Source: Chionoecetes opilio
Taxonomy: Eukaryota > Arthropoda > Malacostraca > Decapoda > Majidae
Assembly: GCA_016584305.1 (NCBI GenBank)
Contig: JACEEZ010020261.1
Span: 1 to 64,000 of the forward strand
Reading direction: 5' to 3'
DNA: 64,000 nt
Of this stretch, positions 35,690 to 45,259 are shown piece after piece; position 1 is the stretch's first letter, and each line of letters starts with the position of its first letter. The position numbers and the translations under genes were made by a program. Below the pieces are notes generated by a model, which did no database searches, was not told the DNA's origin, and worked only from the letters and a program-made list of their open reading frames with translations.

Positions 35690-36985
35690 TTATACACACC
35701 TCCCTCGTAACCATCCATCCATCGGGTACTGTGCTGGACTACATATCCCCCGTGTGTATGGTAATACATTTTATGTTGTAAAGTGGTGTAAAATTGTGGG
35801 TTACGGTGTGCACGTGCACACAGTTCCGTGCACAAAACTGTCCTTTGGCATTTGCGGTCTAAATACGGGGATAAAAGAGCGGATTTGGAACGCGTATTAG
35901 GCAGGATTTTTGGAGCACTAAAACTTTGCTGCTTTTTGACTTTTCCTGTATCTATACTGAAATGCATTCTTTACTCTCAAAAACAAAAAACACTCATAAC
36001 TGTGTCTTTGACTGGGCAGGTTTCTGTGAAAAAAATAAATAGATAGAACAATTAATTATTGTTCTTCGCAAGATGTACATTGGTATTGAGATAATTTTTA
36101 CGGTCTTTGGGAAAATAAACTTTGACCCAAATTTTTGGCAGCTTAAAAATGTCAGAACACTACCTTTATTGCGTTACCCAATTTTTTGACTATGAAACTA
36201 TTGACCTTAGAACCAAAAATGGCATGAATACTTTTTGTTAAGCTCAACGAGATCTACCCTAAGCCTCTATCCGTTTGTTTTTTGCTTATACAGATTTTTA
36301 GATTATAATAAGTTTTTATATTTTGCGCACCCTTGTGCCGTTCAATACCAGCACTTATTGATGCACCATACATCTTATCTTTCATCCGTCTAACATATTG
36401 TTATGTCTTGACGGAGACGCTTGTCTGCAGGAATCGTAATCCCACTTTGAAAAATGTACATTTCTTATTCACAAGAGTTTTTACGCAGGTATGCAATTTT
36501 TCCCTTGATTTCTGGAATATTTCTTTTCGGGTGTATACCTAAACACAAAAACTTTATTTGTGGTCATATATCAAATGGAATTTAAAAATTTGATTATACC
36601 ACAGGGCCGGCCTGTTGATATCTGGATTTTTTGTAACACTCCATAATGTTTTCCTCGTAGCTATACGTTCTTGAGATATTATGGAAACATGCCTTCCCTC
36701 TGATTTTCCGCAGCCCTCGTACTACATTCCAACCGGCTAACGTAATTTATTATTTTTTGTTTTTTTGTGGAGCGAACAATGGCGCTTCGCGCTTCAGTCT
36801 CTTCAGTTTCCGTCCTCAGAGATTAGACGTACGCGGTGCGAGCTCTCCTGAACAGGCATTAGAGGGAACTTATGAAACGAAAAAGCTTTTGCCTCACCCT
36901 ATATTTATTTTCTTATGTATTTATTTTTATTAATATTTCCCACTATTGCCGCTTTGGGGTTTTATCTTCCTTGAGGCCTCAGGTG
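35690..36985 (+). repeat. Repeat R, longest copy
   Basis: This is the most complete copy of R. Its 5' part (35,690-36,085) recurs at 18,835-19,015 and 40,305-40,705. Its 3' part (36,064-36,985) recurs at 1-760 and, split by a MITE, at 57,885-59,740. The intact sequence CTTTATTGCGTTACCC at about 36,162-36,177 is the empty site for that MITE. No frame is conserved between copies. A plus-strand frame at 35,574-35,900 is not preserved elsewhere. Class unknown. Confidence 0.75.
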
Positions 36986-37031
36986 GTTGGCCTTGATTGT
37001 TATTTCTAGAAGGCTGAGATGCTGGCCCTCC

Positions 37032-37054
37032 AAAAAAAAAAAAAAAAAAAAAAA
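37032..37054. repeat. A23 homopolymer
   Basis: 23 consecutive A residues soon after the end of R. It could be a retroposed tail, but no target duplication is evident. Confidence 0.9.
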
Positions 37055-37234
37055 CATCGTGGTGTCGCAGGCTGGATTTTGTTTTAGTGACCCTGGTAAT
37101 TAATTGAGGCTTATGCTTCCCCCTCGTGCCCCTCTGCCACACTTGCAGTCCGAGGGGAAGTTGATTGGGCATCCCCCGCATGTGGGTGTCTTCGGCTACT
37201 CGACGCGGACAAAAAGTAGCCCTGGCAGTCTTGA

Positions 37235-37345
37235 ACTAGAGCAGTGGTTTTACCCGGGGTACCTGTACCACCAGGGGTACGAAACCTTACACCTGGGGGT
37301 ACAGACATGCTGACCAATAATTCATATCATATTTTAAGGAGGTTT
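37235..37345 (+). mobile_element. hAT-like terminus
   Basis: GAGCAGTGGTTTTACCCGGG then GGGTACGAAACCTTACACCTG closely matches 61,053-61,150 and, inverted, about 7,860-7,895. A CAGTGGTT start and a GGTACC...GGGGTACGA pattern are typical of hAT terminal inverted repeats in animals. The other end was not located and no transposase is present. Homology to the 61-kb copy fades after about 110 bases. Confidence 0.45.
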
Positions 37346-38505
37346 GGAATTAATATTAAAAATTATTTTGTCCTGTCTTGCCTTGTCTCTTTTGCATCAT
37401 TTTGTGAAGAAATTGGAGCTAACATAGTGGTTCCTGTTTTCCCACACGGAAGTGAGGTGGCTCTCACCCGTACTACTTACACGTGCTTCGACTACACGAA
37501 GAAATCAAGAGTTTCCTTATTAAAATCAGGCAGTGACATTGCTGACCACTTTGTAACCAAGTTCATTTTGTCCTTAGCATACCTGGGGGGAAACCCAGCA
37601 ACAGGTAGAAGCGGCCAGCAACGACCATCTCCGAACATCTTTTCCTTACGACCTAAAGCTACAAAGAGCCGCCCTCGGTCCGGTCGTTAACGCGTCGGAA
37701 GGCGCTGACTCCTGGCTAAAGCCCGGTTCCCACCTTCCCGCTTGTACGGCCACCCGGACAACAACAAAGACGTCACCAATGACGTCACAACAAAGTCTAG
37801 CCGCACCGCCGTACCCTGTTCGCCGCCGTACAAAAGTTAAATTCAAGTCATCTCTCCCCTCGGCGGTGTCCCGCTCGAGTGGAGTTTGCCAACTGTGCCC
37901 AGTTTTACGCACAACTTACCACTCAAGCGTGATGATGGTGACGTCATTGTTGTTGTGTGGCGGCCGTACAAGCGGGAAGTGGGAACTGGGCTTAAGAAAC
38001 AGAATAATGACGTGTCTCAAGCTCATCATCAGTCACCATCCAATGACAAACAGTTGTTTTAAAAACTCTCCGACCAATCACAGTCAGCGAGACATATTTC
38101 CGGGCAAGAATGGCATTCCACAAACTGCCTCTCATCTGCCTTCTGTCCCCGTCATCTCAAACTATTCTCGTTTTATTCGGAATGCTTGCGTTTTAAGGAT
38201 TTTAAAATGTATCAGATAATAGATTTATAAGTAAGAGCCTTGTGGTTGCTGGATGTTTTGGGTGGTAGAAAGGTGTGTGTGTGTGGGTTGGAAAAATAGT
38301 GACTATTTTGTGATATGGGGAGGCCCCGCGGCTAAGGCCACAACGAAACTCATCTCCGTCACTCTGCCCCGCCATCAGTTACCCCCATCATAAAATCTTT
38401 AATCACCCTTATTTAAGGTGCACAAAACGGTGCTACATGGTGATTAAGATAATGACAAGTATAATATAACATCCACAATAATAACTAAGTTGTATAATCA
38501 CGAGT
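37346..38505. other. Unassigned; includes short repeat at 37,612-37,720
   Basis: A plus-strand frame at 37,244-37,690 is open for 148 codons, and another at 37,779-38,219. Neither resembles a family I recognise, and the first runs through the hAT-like end, so both may be chance. 37,612-37,720 matches 840-950. Confidence 0.4.
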
Positions 38506-38507
38506 AA

Positions 38508-39138
38508 TAAGACGTTTTAATCCTGCCCAAACCTACCTACAGTGGCGGAGGAGCTTGCGGCTCCAAGGCTGGCCGACATCCTCACACGTTTTGAGTAAAA
38601 ACCCGCAGTTATCCGCCTCCTATGCCCTTCCTGAAGAAGACAGCCAGCTCCCACGCCTGTGATAGCACCATTAGGATATCACCAGGATCATGAGATTCCT
38701 CAAGGTTTCTCGCTCCCCTACTAAATATTACCAAAGACATCTATCTCCCTTGGTGAAGTTGGTGTTGATATCCACCTCACGGGCTTCATCATGCTGCTAG
38801 CTGCTGCTTGCCGAAGCCGCGCTGCCAGACGTGGATGAGTCCCTTGCTTTATTTAATCTCTTTGACTCATATATATGAAATAATATCCATCCAAATGCAA
38901 TCAGTATGTCTACATTCACCCTATAAAAAAATATTTCATACATACCACCAAGCAATAATGAGCATGCCTGGCGACTTCCGAGGCCCCCCTCTGCTAATAC
39001 GGGGTCTTGAGCAGTCGTTGGCCAGTGTGCACGTTAACGGACGAGCCTAACGACTTTCCTGCGCTGTGGGTTCCGTCGTTGGACTAAAAACGACCAAAAA
39101 AAAGGTCTTTAAGTGTTTTTGTGGGTTCTGGCCCGTGA
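38508..39138 (+). repeat. Left arm of 3.9-kb foldback structure
   Basis: Reverse complement of 41,759-42,362 over about 600 bases. Shared landmarks are ATAAGACGTT, CTGCCCAAACCTAC, GGATAACTGCGGGTTTTTAC (complement), CTACTAAATATTACCAAAGA, GTTGGTGTTGATATCCACCT, GCCAGACGTGGAT and GTCGTTGGCCAGTGTGCACG. Confidence 0.85.
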
Positions 39139-39139
39139 C

Positions 39140-40300
39140 TGATGTATGTCACGAATTGAACGAGTTGAACATCTCCATCCCAGGAAGAATGGCCTGACAC
39201 ATGATAACTGTCAGAGAAGAGATTTGCCTTTACCCGAAACGTTCAATTTGGATGTGGCGCATTGAAGAAGGGAATTTTGCTAACTTTTCTTCATTAGTTG
39301 AGCTGCTTTTTGCAGAGGAATGGTTCCATCGTTACTGAATGAAACATTTGCAAGGGCTGATTCATCTCTTGCAGGGATACTTTCACCATGGACAGGTTTC
39401 TGTGGCACAGAGATGGTCGGGAACCATATAATGTTTCAACCTGGCATTCCATGAATAACATAATATGTTGAAGATGATCTTGGTTTGAGCTGGCAGGCCA
39501 ACGAACATAATCCAGGCCGTTTGGAATCAATGCAGCTAGATAGTTTTGGTGTCCACAACGCAAAACATTCCAACAGTTGCAGAAAGACCTCTGGAGGTCA
39601 TTTTGCACATTTGCAACCACTTCTTAATGCGTTTTTTCAAACTACTACACCTCAAAACAAAGGTTAGGCCGCGTCTGGATGCAAGGACGACATGCGTGTG
39701 GCACTTCGGGAACTCGTTTTCAAATCATCATAATTGATGAATGCAACAACAAAAAAGTCCTGGAAATGTAACATTGTGTATCATATGTAGTAATTGTAGT
39801 TTTTAGTGAAATAAAAGGTTCGTTACTCTAATGATACTTTTTCGCTGATCGGGGTTACGAGACAAACTATGATATCTCAAAGGGTACGAGCACTAAAAAG
39901 GTTAAGTAAACCACTGAACTAGAGACCTAGACCATGCGAAAAAAAACCCCGCTTTGCAAGTCCGCTTTATAAAAAGATACTAAAGGATACATACCCTGGA
40001 TCAAATTTTTTTTGTTTTTTTGTAGGAAACAGGCAGGATGATTCAGCATACGAAGGATAAAACCTTATCTATTTTTTATTATTTTCGTAATGATTCACCT
40101 TCACCATTTTTTCACAGTCTGGTTTCACTTGGTCTTCTTAGTACATGCAGTGACAGTCCGTTCTCGGGGACATGGTCTTCCCAACTGGATGGGTTCGGAA
40201 GACTGACGCCGGGGGTAAGAAATAGTGTCACTATTCCAGTAAGAAGACAAGAGACAAGAGTAACAAAAGTCAGAGACAGAGGTGCCTGTGACGAGTTATC
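39140..40300. other. Foldback interior, left part; no gene recognised
   Basis: A minus-strand frame (39,294-39,620, 108 codons) and overlapping plus frames are open but match nothing I know. Confidence 0.4.
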
Positions 40301-40304
40301 TTTG

Positions 40305-40705
40305 TCGGCCTCCTCGTAACCAACCATCCATCGGGTACTGGCTACTACATAGCCCCCGTGTGTGTATGGGGTAATACATTTTTTTACGTTATAAAGTGTG
40401 TAAAATTGTGGCTTACGGTTGTTCACGTTTGCAGTGTTGCACCACAGTTGCCGTGCACAAAACAGTTTTTGGCATTTGGCGGTCTAACTACTGATAAAAG
40501 AGCGGATTTGGAACGAATATAAGGCAGTAATTTTTGGAGCACTACAACTTTGGCGGCTCTGACTTTTTCCCTATCTATACGGGAAATGCGTTCTTTACTA
40601 TAAAAAAAACACTTCAAAACTGGTTCTTTGACTGCTAGGGTTACTGTGAAAAAAATATATAGAACAATTAATATCGTTCCTTCGTAAGATGCACAATTGG
40701 TACAG
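40305..40705 (+). repeat. Repeat R, 5' part, inside the foldback
   Basis: Follows 35,690-36,085 closely from CTCCTCGTAACCA-CCATCC through AGAGCGGATTTGGAACG and TTTTTGGAGCACTA to AGATGCACAATTGGTA, where homology stops. Confidence 0.8.
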
Positions 40706-41470
40706 GTTGAAGTTTCCAACTCGGCAACCTCGGGACCAGCGCCGAGCCGAGTAATGGAATTTTCCCGACTTTTAAAACGTAGATTATATTAAGGGGAAAA
40801 AAAAGCAACTCCAACTTCTTCATAAGGTCAATTTTCCTCAGAAATAGTTAACACATTGTTCTTCCTTCTTTCACTTGCACATTAGTGTTTACCTGGACGT
40901 TTGGGAGCCATAATACCACTAACAGACCTGTATAGTACACAATTTGAATGAGAAACATTTGAAATTATAGGCGTTTTTGTTTGTGTGGTAAAAAAGCTTT
41001 GGGTCAGCTCGTACCTCATGAAATGATGACTGCAGTCAGTTTCTTTTATTCCAAAATCAATGTATAAACGGCCTAATAATACTTTCTCTGATAATGAATT
41101 ATAAGCACTTTTGCTTTGAGCGTTATCCCTCAGCAAGCTCTCCGCCGTTTGAAATAGCACTCAGTCTCTGACTGACGGTCGGTGTGGCGGGACCTCACTC
41201 TGTCACGTCACCGCTCTACACACTCGACACACTCAACGCCATACCTCTCGGCATGACGTGAGTGTCCTACTTCTTACCTTAAATGCAAGCATTAGATCCG
41301 TGAGAATGTGACCATATTGTGTCCTCTTGAATCGAGAGAGAGAGTTCTAGCTAGCACACAAGCTGGGGACGAGACCCTTTGGCTAGTGTCGCTGTTGCCG
41401 CTGTCGAGACAAGCACGTTCATTTCCCACCTGACATGCATCCTTGTAACAGATGGTCGCTCCTTAACCAT
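40706..41470. other. Foldback interior, no gene recognised
   Basis: The minus-strand frame 40,882-41,160 (92 codons) is open and compositionally plausible but unassigned. The part near 41,200-41,260 has GACGTCAC-like motifs and no clear element. Confidence 0.4.
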
Positions 41471-41475
41471 TCGCC

Positions 41476-41580
41476 ATGCCTTCACACTGTGCTGTCTTCG
41501 GATGTAAATATAATGTAAATATAGGAGAGCTAGAGGACAAAGAGCCGATGCATATTCCCGTATTCTGGAACATTATGTCA
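41476..41580 (+). pseudogene. Possible THAP-domain start
   Basis: ATG at 41,476 opens MPSHCAVFGCKYN, the typical opening of a C2CH THAP zinc finger (first Cys pair CxxxxC), then about 20 more open residues to 41,580. The second Cys-x2-His pair is not found in frame. THAP fingers occur in P-element-like transposases and in host proteins. With only the first exon-like piece visible this is tentative. Confidence 0.3.
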
Positions 41581-41758
41581 GTTTTACTCTTGAACCACAT
41601 CAAGTGAGGTGTTACGGTTAGTAAGAGGTAACATATAAACATATACTTATTGAGGGTAACTTTTGTGTGTGGAATCACACTGAGGGTATTTGCGAGAATA
41701 TTCCTTGTTTAGTTTATGGAGTTACAGCCATGCGTCTTCACCAGAGCTGGAAAATAGG

Positions 41759-42362
41759 GGAGCGGACGGGCCCAGAAGCCACAAAACACTAAAGACCTTT
41801 TTTTGGTCGTTAGTCCAACGACGGAAACCCACGCGCGGAAAATTCGTCGATTTCGTCGTTAGCGTGCACACTGGCCAACGACTGCTCAAGACCGGTATTA
41901 GCAGAGGTCGGAAGTCTCCAGGCATACCATTATTGCTTGGTATGCTATGAAATATCTTTTTTATAGGTGAATGTAGACATATGATTACATTTGGATGGAT
42001 ATTATTCATATATATGAGTAAAAAGATGAAATACAAGCAAGGGTCTTATCCACGTCTGGCAGTGCGGCCTTCGGCAGCAGCAGCATGAAGCCCGTGAGGT
42101 GGATATCAACACCAACTTCACCAAGGGAGATAGATGTCTTTGGTAATATTTAGTAGGGGAGCGAGAACCCCTTGAGGAATCCTATGATCCCTGGTGATAT
42201 CCTATGGTGCTATCACAGGCGTGGGAGCTAGCTGACTGTCTTCTTCAGGAAGGCACAGGTGAGGCGGATAACTGCGGGTTTTTACTCAAAACTTTTGAGT
42301 GTGGCGGCTGGAGCCGCCACTCCTCCGCACTGTAGGTTTGGGCAGGTCTTAACGTCTTATAT
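41759..42362 (-). repeat. Right arm of 3.9-kb foldback structure
   Basis: Complementary to 38,508-39,138, with scattered indels. The outer end reads AGGTTTGGGCAGGTCTTAAC...GTCTTATA. The arm contains a second, smaller inverted pair around GTCGTTAGTCCAACGAC and GTGCACACTGGCCAACGAC. Confidence 0.85.
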
Positions 42363-42420
42363 TACTTTTTTTATTTATACCCACTTATAGGGTTAGATTA
42401 TGTGAGTGACTATCGGTTTA

Positions 42421-42421
42421 N
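42421..42421. other. Single N: assembly join
   Basis: The only ambiguous base in the window. It immediately precedes CCGGCCAGGGGTGAGGCACG, sequence homologous to 34,590-34,680, and the start of the inverted region. Confidence 0.95.
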
Positions 42422-42423
42422 CC

Positions 42424-42690
42424 GGCCAGGGGTGAGGCACGACCTGGGAAGCTTTTTACTCTCAACGCGGCAGGATGGATGAAATGAAAAGGAAACATCG
42501 TACATCTAGCGCTTATGCATTCTGAACAACCCTATGTAGCGGTCTGGGAGGTTTGGTTATCCAGAAGGTTGTGTTTTCGGATGCCATGTAGCGCGCCAGA
42601 GGTACGATGATTACTTTTCATTTCATCCCGCCGCGCGGAGAGGCAACAGCTTGCTCCCGGCTCCTGCCTCACCCCAGCCGACCCACGGCC
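42424..42690. repeat. Local inverted repeat after the N
   Basis: 42,424-42,510 (GGTGAGGCACGACC...ACGCGGCAGGATGGATGAAATG) is complementary, with changes, to 42,590-42,690 (CATTTCATCCCGCCGCGCGG...GCCTCACCCC). The two arms are diverged members of the GATGAAATG repeat unit of 34,076-34,690. Confidence 0.6.
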
Positions 42691-43060
42691 GGAGATTTCC
42701 GTGGCGGATTAATTCGCCGTAGGATACTCTGGGTGGATTTAACCACTCATCTTCATCATTTATACATTTTTTCTCATCTTCACTGTCTTTCTTAAGTATA
42801 TCTTTTGCGTCTTATTACCCAGTAATGTGAATATATATAAGCACACTCGATGAGAGACGAATCTTCTTGTAAATCAAGGAAGCGTAGCTTTGCTTGTTAC
42901 TCAATCACAGGGAAGCGAGACCACAGCTGAGGCAGCGGCCTCTCTCAACTGCCTGTTGTTCTTCGTCAGGTGGCAGCCTGTCCCTCCACAATATCGGTGT
43001 AATGCATCTCACCATGTAGCGACATGATTTGTTCTCCGTCAGGAAGCAGCCTAGCTGCCA
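42530..43060 (+). repeat. Outer left arm of the 42.5-49 kb inverted repeat
   Basis: Complementary to 48,330-49,065 and, for 42,530-42,830, to 54,110-54,345. Landmarks are GAGGTTTGGTTATCCAGAAG, CGGAGATTTCCGTGG and GACATGATTTGTTCTCCGTC. A 16-base phrase CTCACCATGTAGCGAC occurs twice at 43,007 and 43,089. Confidence 0.75.
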
Positions 43061-43282
43061 TTCCTCAGTCAAGAGGCAGCTCGGCATATCTCACCATGTA
43101 GCGACCTCATTTTGTTCTCATTACACTGGGGAACAATTTGAACAAAACAAATTGTTGAGTTAGATTTTTGAGCTTATTTAGACTAAAATTGGCATGCTGA
43201 TTCCAAATCTGTAGTCAGTTTTTTTCTAGCACGTCAAGTTTTTTCTCCACAGCTTACCCTCCAGATAAGCAAAATTCCACTT

Positions 43283-44179
43283 GTGAGCTGTATTAAAACT
43301 TTTTTTCATTTGGCAATTTGTTTGGGCGCAGTCCCTATTGGGCATTCGGTCTGTCTTCGTGAAGAATATGGAGATGTAAAGAGAGTCATTGAGTTATTGC
43401 AATATGACAAACACAATTGGATCATCTGTGTTGACCTTAAAATGGTGTCCTTCCTTCTTGGTCAACAACGTGGATACACAAAGTATCCCTGCTTTCTCTG
43501 TATGTGGGATAGCAGAGCTCGAGAGAAGCATTGGGTTCAGACGAATTGGCCTCCGAGATCTGATCTTAAACCTGGAGATCCTAACATTGTACATGAGCCA
43601 CTTGTTGACAGGAAGAAAATAATATTCCCACCTCTGCACATAAAACTAGGTCTCATGAAACAATTTGTAAAAGCATTGTCAACTGATGGCGACTGTTTGA
43701 AGTACATCATCTTGGCATTTCCTGGACTGTCAATTGAAAAAATCAAGGCCGGTGTGTTTGATGGTCCACAAATTCGACAGCTCATCAAAGATGAACATTT
43801 CAACGGTACTATGTCAGACCTTGAAAAGAATGCTTGGCTATCATTCAAAGACGTCGTCAAGAACTTTCTTGGAAATACACGTGCAAGTAATTACACAGAA
43901 ATTGTTCAGAAACTATTGGAGAGCTACAAAGCGCTTGGTTGCAACATGAGTATTAAAGTACTTTTTTTGCATAGCCATCTTGCCAACTTTCCGGAAAATC
44001 TTGGTGCTGCTAGCGACGAGCAAGGTGAACGATTTCACCAAGATTTGAAGGTTATGGAAGAACGTTACCAGGGTAGATGGGATGTGCATATGATGGCTGA
44101 CTATTGTTGGAGCATCAAACGCGATAGTCCTCAAGTTGAACACTCCAGACAAAGCTACAAACGTAAATTTTTACCTTAA
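43283..44179 (+). CDS. Conserved repeat-associated protein, 5'-incomplete
   Basis: The frame is open for 298 codons to a TAA. The first codon is GTG, not ATG, and earlier sequence (SK..L then a frameshift) looks like more of the same protein, so the true N-terminus is missing. Visible blocks are AVPIGHS (16-22), WIICVDLKMVSFLLGQQ (46-62), a YPCFLCMWDSRA block with a Cys pair at 70 and 73, PLHIKLGLMK (117-126), GPQIRQLI (161-168), FLHSHLANFPENLG (228-241), DEQGERFHQD (245-254), RYQGRW (261-266) and ADYCW (272-276). From memory, proteins with this block order occur in many near-identical copies in arthropod, cnidarian and other animal genomes and are annotated as uncharacterised. A transposable-element origin is likely, and the conserved D51, the HSH block and GERFHQD could be active-site parts, but that is inference. 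It is intact while everything around it is broken. Weak direct repeats (42,803-42,850 and 44,537-44,600) bracket it. Confidence 0.7.
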   Translation: MSCIKTFFHLAICLGAVPIGHSVCLREEYGDVKRVIELLQYDKHNWIICVDLKMVSFLLGQQRGYTKYPCFLCMWDSRAREKHWVQTNWPPRSDLKPGDPNIVHEPLVDRKKIIFPPLHIKLGLMKQFVKALSTDGDCLKYIILAFPGLSIEKIKAGVFDGPQIRQLIKDEHFNGTMSDLEKNAWLSFKDVVKNFLGNTRASNYTEIVQKLLESYKALGCNMSIKVLFLHSHLANFPENLGAASDEQGERFHQDLKVMEERYQGRWDVHMMADYCWSIKRDSPQVEHSRQSYKRKFLP

Positions 44180-44524
44180 CCTGCACACAATTATAGCCTT
44201 TATCCTTTCAAAAAACCCATGATAATTTTTTTTTAAATAAACATTCTATTCATGCCTATTTTTTTAAATTTTTTCTTTGTAGGGTTAACTTTTGGAAACT
44301 TTTTAAAAAATAAGCACTGTTCGGGTTTTTTTCAGTTTTTTTTCATTTTTTTTAAATGAAAACAAAATCCAAACGTTTAAAAAACTTGACTTTATAAAAA
44401 AAAACCCTGGACCCAGTTTTGGATTCAGCCCCCAAAAAATTATTTAAATAAAAATGTCAGACCAACCCAAACAAAAATTTTTTTCCCCAGTGTTTTTTAA
44501 AACATTATTTCTCCCCTTTAAAAA
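44180..44524. other. AT-rich 3' flank of the 298-codon frame
   Basis: T- and A-run-rich. Contains AATAAA near 44,236, usable as a polyadenylation signal. Homopolymer inflation becomes obvious from here on. Confidence 0.4.
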
Positions 44525-45250
44525 CTGTTTTTTTTACGTATATCTTTTGCGTCTCGTTACACAGTAATGTGAATTAATATCAGCGCCCTCGATGAGTTTA
44601 AAATTACTGAAACGAATCCTATATTTTGAAAATTTAAAGGTACGAAACCCCTTTGCTGTTAAAAGGGGGGCCTTCCTTGTCTACCTACTAGAAACATGTA
44701 GCTATAGGTGGCGGGGAAAACGGGTTCTGGTTTTTCCCGGTTTTTTCCCCTTTAAACTAAATAAATTTTTAATTTTCAGTGTTCCCTTTGTTTTTATATT
44801 TTGCTTCCTCTTATCTGAGGAAATCTTTGTATTGAATCGTTTTTGGGTATAGCTGGTTTTTCCCAATTGTAGCCTATTTTTTTGGGCCTAAAATTTTAAC
44901 TTTGCTTATCTAGAATGGAAATTCATTCCTCACAAAAAATGCACCTTTAAATATATGGTAAAGCACTAGTTGGTAAAGAAAAAAAAAAATTTGCTCAGCT
45001 GCCTTGTCATTTTAAATTTAGTCTAGACAAAGGGGGTAGCCGTTCCCTTGCCCATAGTAAACCCTTTAACTTTGAGTACAGAAAGGGTTTTTAAATGTTT
45101 TAAATTTAATGTACACATCCTAAGGATGCAGAAACTCCCGGGATGCAAATTTGCATTTGTTGGGGAAATTTGCATAATTGACCCAAATTACAATTCGTAT
45201 TATTTTTCCTTTTATTAAGCCGCCTAAAAAAAAAATTCAGAAACTGAACG
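44525..45250 (+). repeat. Inner left arm of the inverted repeat
   Basis: Complementary to 47,480-48,235. Shared phrases are ATCTTTTGC..CTCGTTACACAG, AATAAATTTTTAATTTTCAGTG, GAAATCTT.GTATT, GGATGCAGAAACTCC and AAGCCGCCTAA. Arms are diverged and indel-rich. Confidence 0.75.
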
Positions 45251-45259
45251 AATGGGAAT

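Larger units (their letters stand above)
19825..35870 (+). repeat. Block D2: clean tandem counterpart of D1
   Basis: Begins at GAGGGCCCCTTTGTG and repeats the D1 order of elements with better-preserved sequence. Relative to D1 it has two additional stretches, 27.0-29.45 kb and 30.29-34.07 kb. Its LINE and Harbinger pieces keep longer open segments than D1's. The copy in opposite orientation at 54.1-58.9 kb (D4) shares MITE family, LINE, flank and Harbinger but has a different MITE-LINE junction. Confidence 0.8.
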
